Below are positions 20,176-22,278 of a stretch of DNA of 22,278 nt, in pieces. Both the position numbers and the translations under genes were made by a program. The stretch is from Phallusia fumigata (lineage: Eukaryota; Chordata; Ascidiacea; Phlebobranchia; Ascidiidae). The stretch spans positions 2,734 through 25,011 of the forward strand of contig QXVZ01031324.1 in the NCBI GenBank assembly GCA_008931825.1, read 5' to 3'. The notes under the pieces are model-generated. The model did no database searches. It had not been told where the DNA came from and saw only the letters and a list, made by a program, of their open reading frames with translations. Position 1 is the first letter of the stretch; the number at the start of each line of letters is the position of its first letter.

Positions 20176-21719
20176 AACGATGGATTGTCCGTTGCCAGGT
20201 AAAAATATTTAAGGTTGCAACAGAAAATGCTCCAGTTAAAAAAGAAACACTAAAACTGTAAAATCTAATGCACAGCAGGAGTTATCCAGGCCTGCAGGGT
20301 ATAAAAATGTGGTGTTGCAAATTTTATTTTATCACTTTAACATACATTAAAGAGACATGAGATTAGTCTATGCACATAGGTACAACAAGATCATCTCTTA
20401 GATGTTGAGTCATAACACAGATGTGCTATATTTGGGAAGAAAGAGATTAATCAATTAGGATGATAACAACTTCCAAGCTTGTCACAAGGCATAAAATTAT
20501 TGGTCCACAAGTTCTAGTAGTGCCTTAGTGTTTAAATCAATGCAAAATTTGTAACTCCTAGAAATGAACTTACAGTAAACTGCAAACCACAGTTAGTTTT
20601 AAACTCCAACCCTATAACTGTGTTTTTAAAAATGCATAAGGCAAAAAGAATCGTTAACAAAAACTACTGAAAGATTTTCATTACAAGGTAAACGAAAATG
20701 TAATAAAGTTGCCAAAACAATGCAATGACAGCTGAAATAAGTTGTAATCATGGACTTTCTGTTGACTTAGCACAGACACACGGCAAGGATTAACTCAAAT
20801 ATTTTAAACTCACTTTAAGCAAACCTGCTTGGTCTGGTTCACCAGCATGTGATTATAATGGCACCATGTAATCACCAGCTTAACTATGCTAATATTTTCA
20901 GAGACATACAGTGTGTAAACAGTGCAACAAGTTAATTTATTTGACTGACTAACAGGTTTATAATAGTTCTTGGATCAATATTTACTTATTTAACAAAGGC
21001 AAACATCACATATGAACTATTAAGCTTAAAACTTTCAAATTGTTTTTGACCATGTTATTATTTGCTGACAAAACCCTAAGAAAAAATGAAAACAGCTTTG
21101 TTCAAAATCTGACAGCTTTTTACCCAACATCAACAAATGCCATGCCAATAGAACTCTTTGCTCCTACAGGTTGGTGCTACTACATATTCAATCAAAAAAT
21201 CAATCTGTCAATCATTCATACAAACCCCAGAGTTTAAAATACATTTTTTGATTAATCACAGGTCTTGGATCATCCATGTTGTCCACACAACGCATTAACA
21301 ATTACAATTAGTTATAACATTCCACGCATTATAAGTGACTCAATGTAACGATTCACTGATTCATTAGGCACCAATTGATCCCTTATGATTTATAACCAGG
21401 AGCAGAGGTCCCTTTTATGGATTAATATCCATTGACATGTGTCACATTAAACTAGTTTATGATTTATTTTAAGACTCATCTCGCCTGCAATCCATTTGCA
21501 CCCAATGTCCTGTGTTACAAAATTTAATTGCATGTAAGCTCATTAAACAATGCAGACATTAAGTTTGTTAAGTTGCTAAGTGTAAAGAATTTATAACCCC
21601 ATGCTAATAATTGATATTTGGCGCATTAACTGTTAATCGTTGCAGTTTATTGCAGAACTTACACAGAACCCATTATGAATAATCTGTTTACAACATTGAC
21701 AGTTGTTGAAAAACAACAA
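20176..21719. other. CpG-poor sequence upstream of the TIPE gene
   Basis: AT-rich, with about 3 CpG in 20401–21000. No coding exon was found; the 65-codon plus-strand frame at 21040–21237 shows no domain. It may be an intron in the 5' untranslated region of the TIPE gene. Possible minus-strand acceptors (pyrimidine-rich runs ending CAG) occur at about 20262 and 20293, but none is decisive. Confidence 0.4.
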
Positions 21720-22278
21720 ATCATAAACTGGAGGCGAATGCGTCATAATGCCTAACCGAGCTTACATTTGCAAAACAACAAATCTTTTCAGAATGCGTAG
21801 CAAGTATTAAACACGAATTACCTCCGAAAATAAAGTGTCAACAAAGGTTCAACCTCTTTAGTTTTTCAAGAAGCTTTTTGAACCCTAATTACACAGCTTT
21901 AGCAAGCAAATTAAAGTTACGACTACAAAGACCAAACTCCGAAATTTTACAAAACAACTAAACACAGCATAGCGAAAGAGCAAACTCGTCTAAAGGGTAA
22001 CGTTATCTAATATTTACACAATTCTTTTGAAATCCATCCGTTTCTTTGGACAAACATCGCGCAGGGCAAGACAGGCGTCGCTCCACAGCCCACGCGCAAC
22101 AGCTCAAGAACGAAACAAATTACTCCGACAATAACATCAGTATCTGCAGTCTACTCGGCACAGCTTTGAGCTGTTCGCAACGAATTCCGCGGAGAAAAAA
22201 AGGTAATCCCGGTACTTCCCCAAAACGTCACAGACAGACAGCAAGCAAAGTCCGCTGCGCACGGTCAATTCATTTGTT
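21720..22278 (-). promoter_or_regulatory. CpG-richer stretch, possible TIPE promoter or first exon
   Basis: CpG density rises again from about 21,720. Between 22,050 and 22,270 there are many CpG sites (CATCGCGCAGG, CCCACGCGCAAC, CCGCGG). This composition resembles the NACA promoter at 2290–2860. It is about 1.9 kb upstream of the TIPE start codon, a plausible distance for a promoter with a first-intron gap. A 6-bp inverted repeat ACAGCT/AGCTGT lies near 22160–22174. No start site or splice donor is certain. Confidence 0.35.

Overview
The window is eukaryotic: compact protein-coding genes with 60–350 nt GT–AG introns, AT-rich spacers, short transposon relics and AATAAA polyadenylation signals. 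The proteins are chordate-like and very close to vertebrate orthologues, while the introns are small. My best guess is a tunicate of the Ciona type; this is an inference from gene content and compactness, not a sequence match I could run.

Layout: 1–1,010 is mostly a degenerate repeat element with a 128-bp internal period, plus one possible orphan exon on the minus strand (1065–1222). 1,358–2,850 holds a short transposon scrap, a perfect 31-nt palindrome and a CpG-rich promoter-like stretch. 3,090–4,557 (+) is NACA, the alpha subunit of the nascent polypeptide-associated complex, in eight exons. 5,066–5,423 is a probable non-autonomous DNA transposon with an internal hairpin. 5,789–6,481 (-) is a single-exon C2H2 zinc-finger gene. 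7,762–11,478 (+) is a complete 15-exon GTPBP4/NOG1, the nucleolar GTPase of 60S ribosome assembly. 12,599–14,489 (-) is a CCDC43-like gene, convergent with GTPBP4. Its introns contain a second copy of the 128-bp-period element and a hAT-like MITE whose target-site duplication is the exon 2 splice donor itself. 14,490–19,611 has no gene I can support and is visibly richer in CpG. 19,612–20,175 (-) is a TNFAIP8/TIPE-family gene with its coding region in one exon. 20,176–22,278 is non-coding, probably TIPE upstream or 5' intron sequence, ending in a CpG-richer stretch.

NACA and GTPBP4 both serve translation (nascent-chain handling and ribosome assembly), but they are separated by an opposite-strand gene and nothing indicates an operon. 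The zinc-finger and GTPBP4 genes are divergent around a spacer of about 1.3 kb. The GTPBP4 and CCDC43 genes converge over about 1.1 kb.

I did not find a new multi-gene system. The strongest oddities are the MITE at the CCDC43 splice donor, the missing middle of CCDC43 beside a repeat, the paired 128-bp-period elements, three strong inverted repeats, and a sharp CpG contrast along the window. All exon boundaries were placed by hand from reading frame, GT–AG sites and recalled family conservation.
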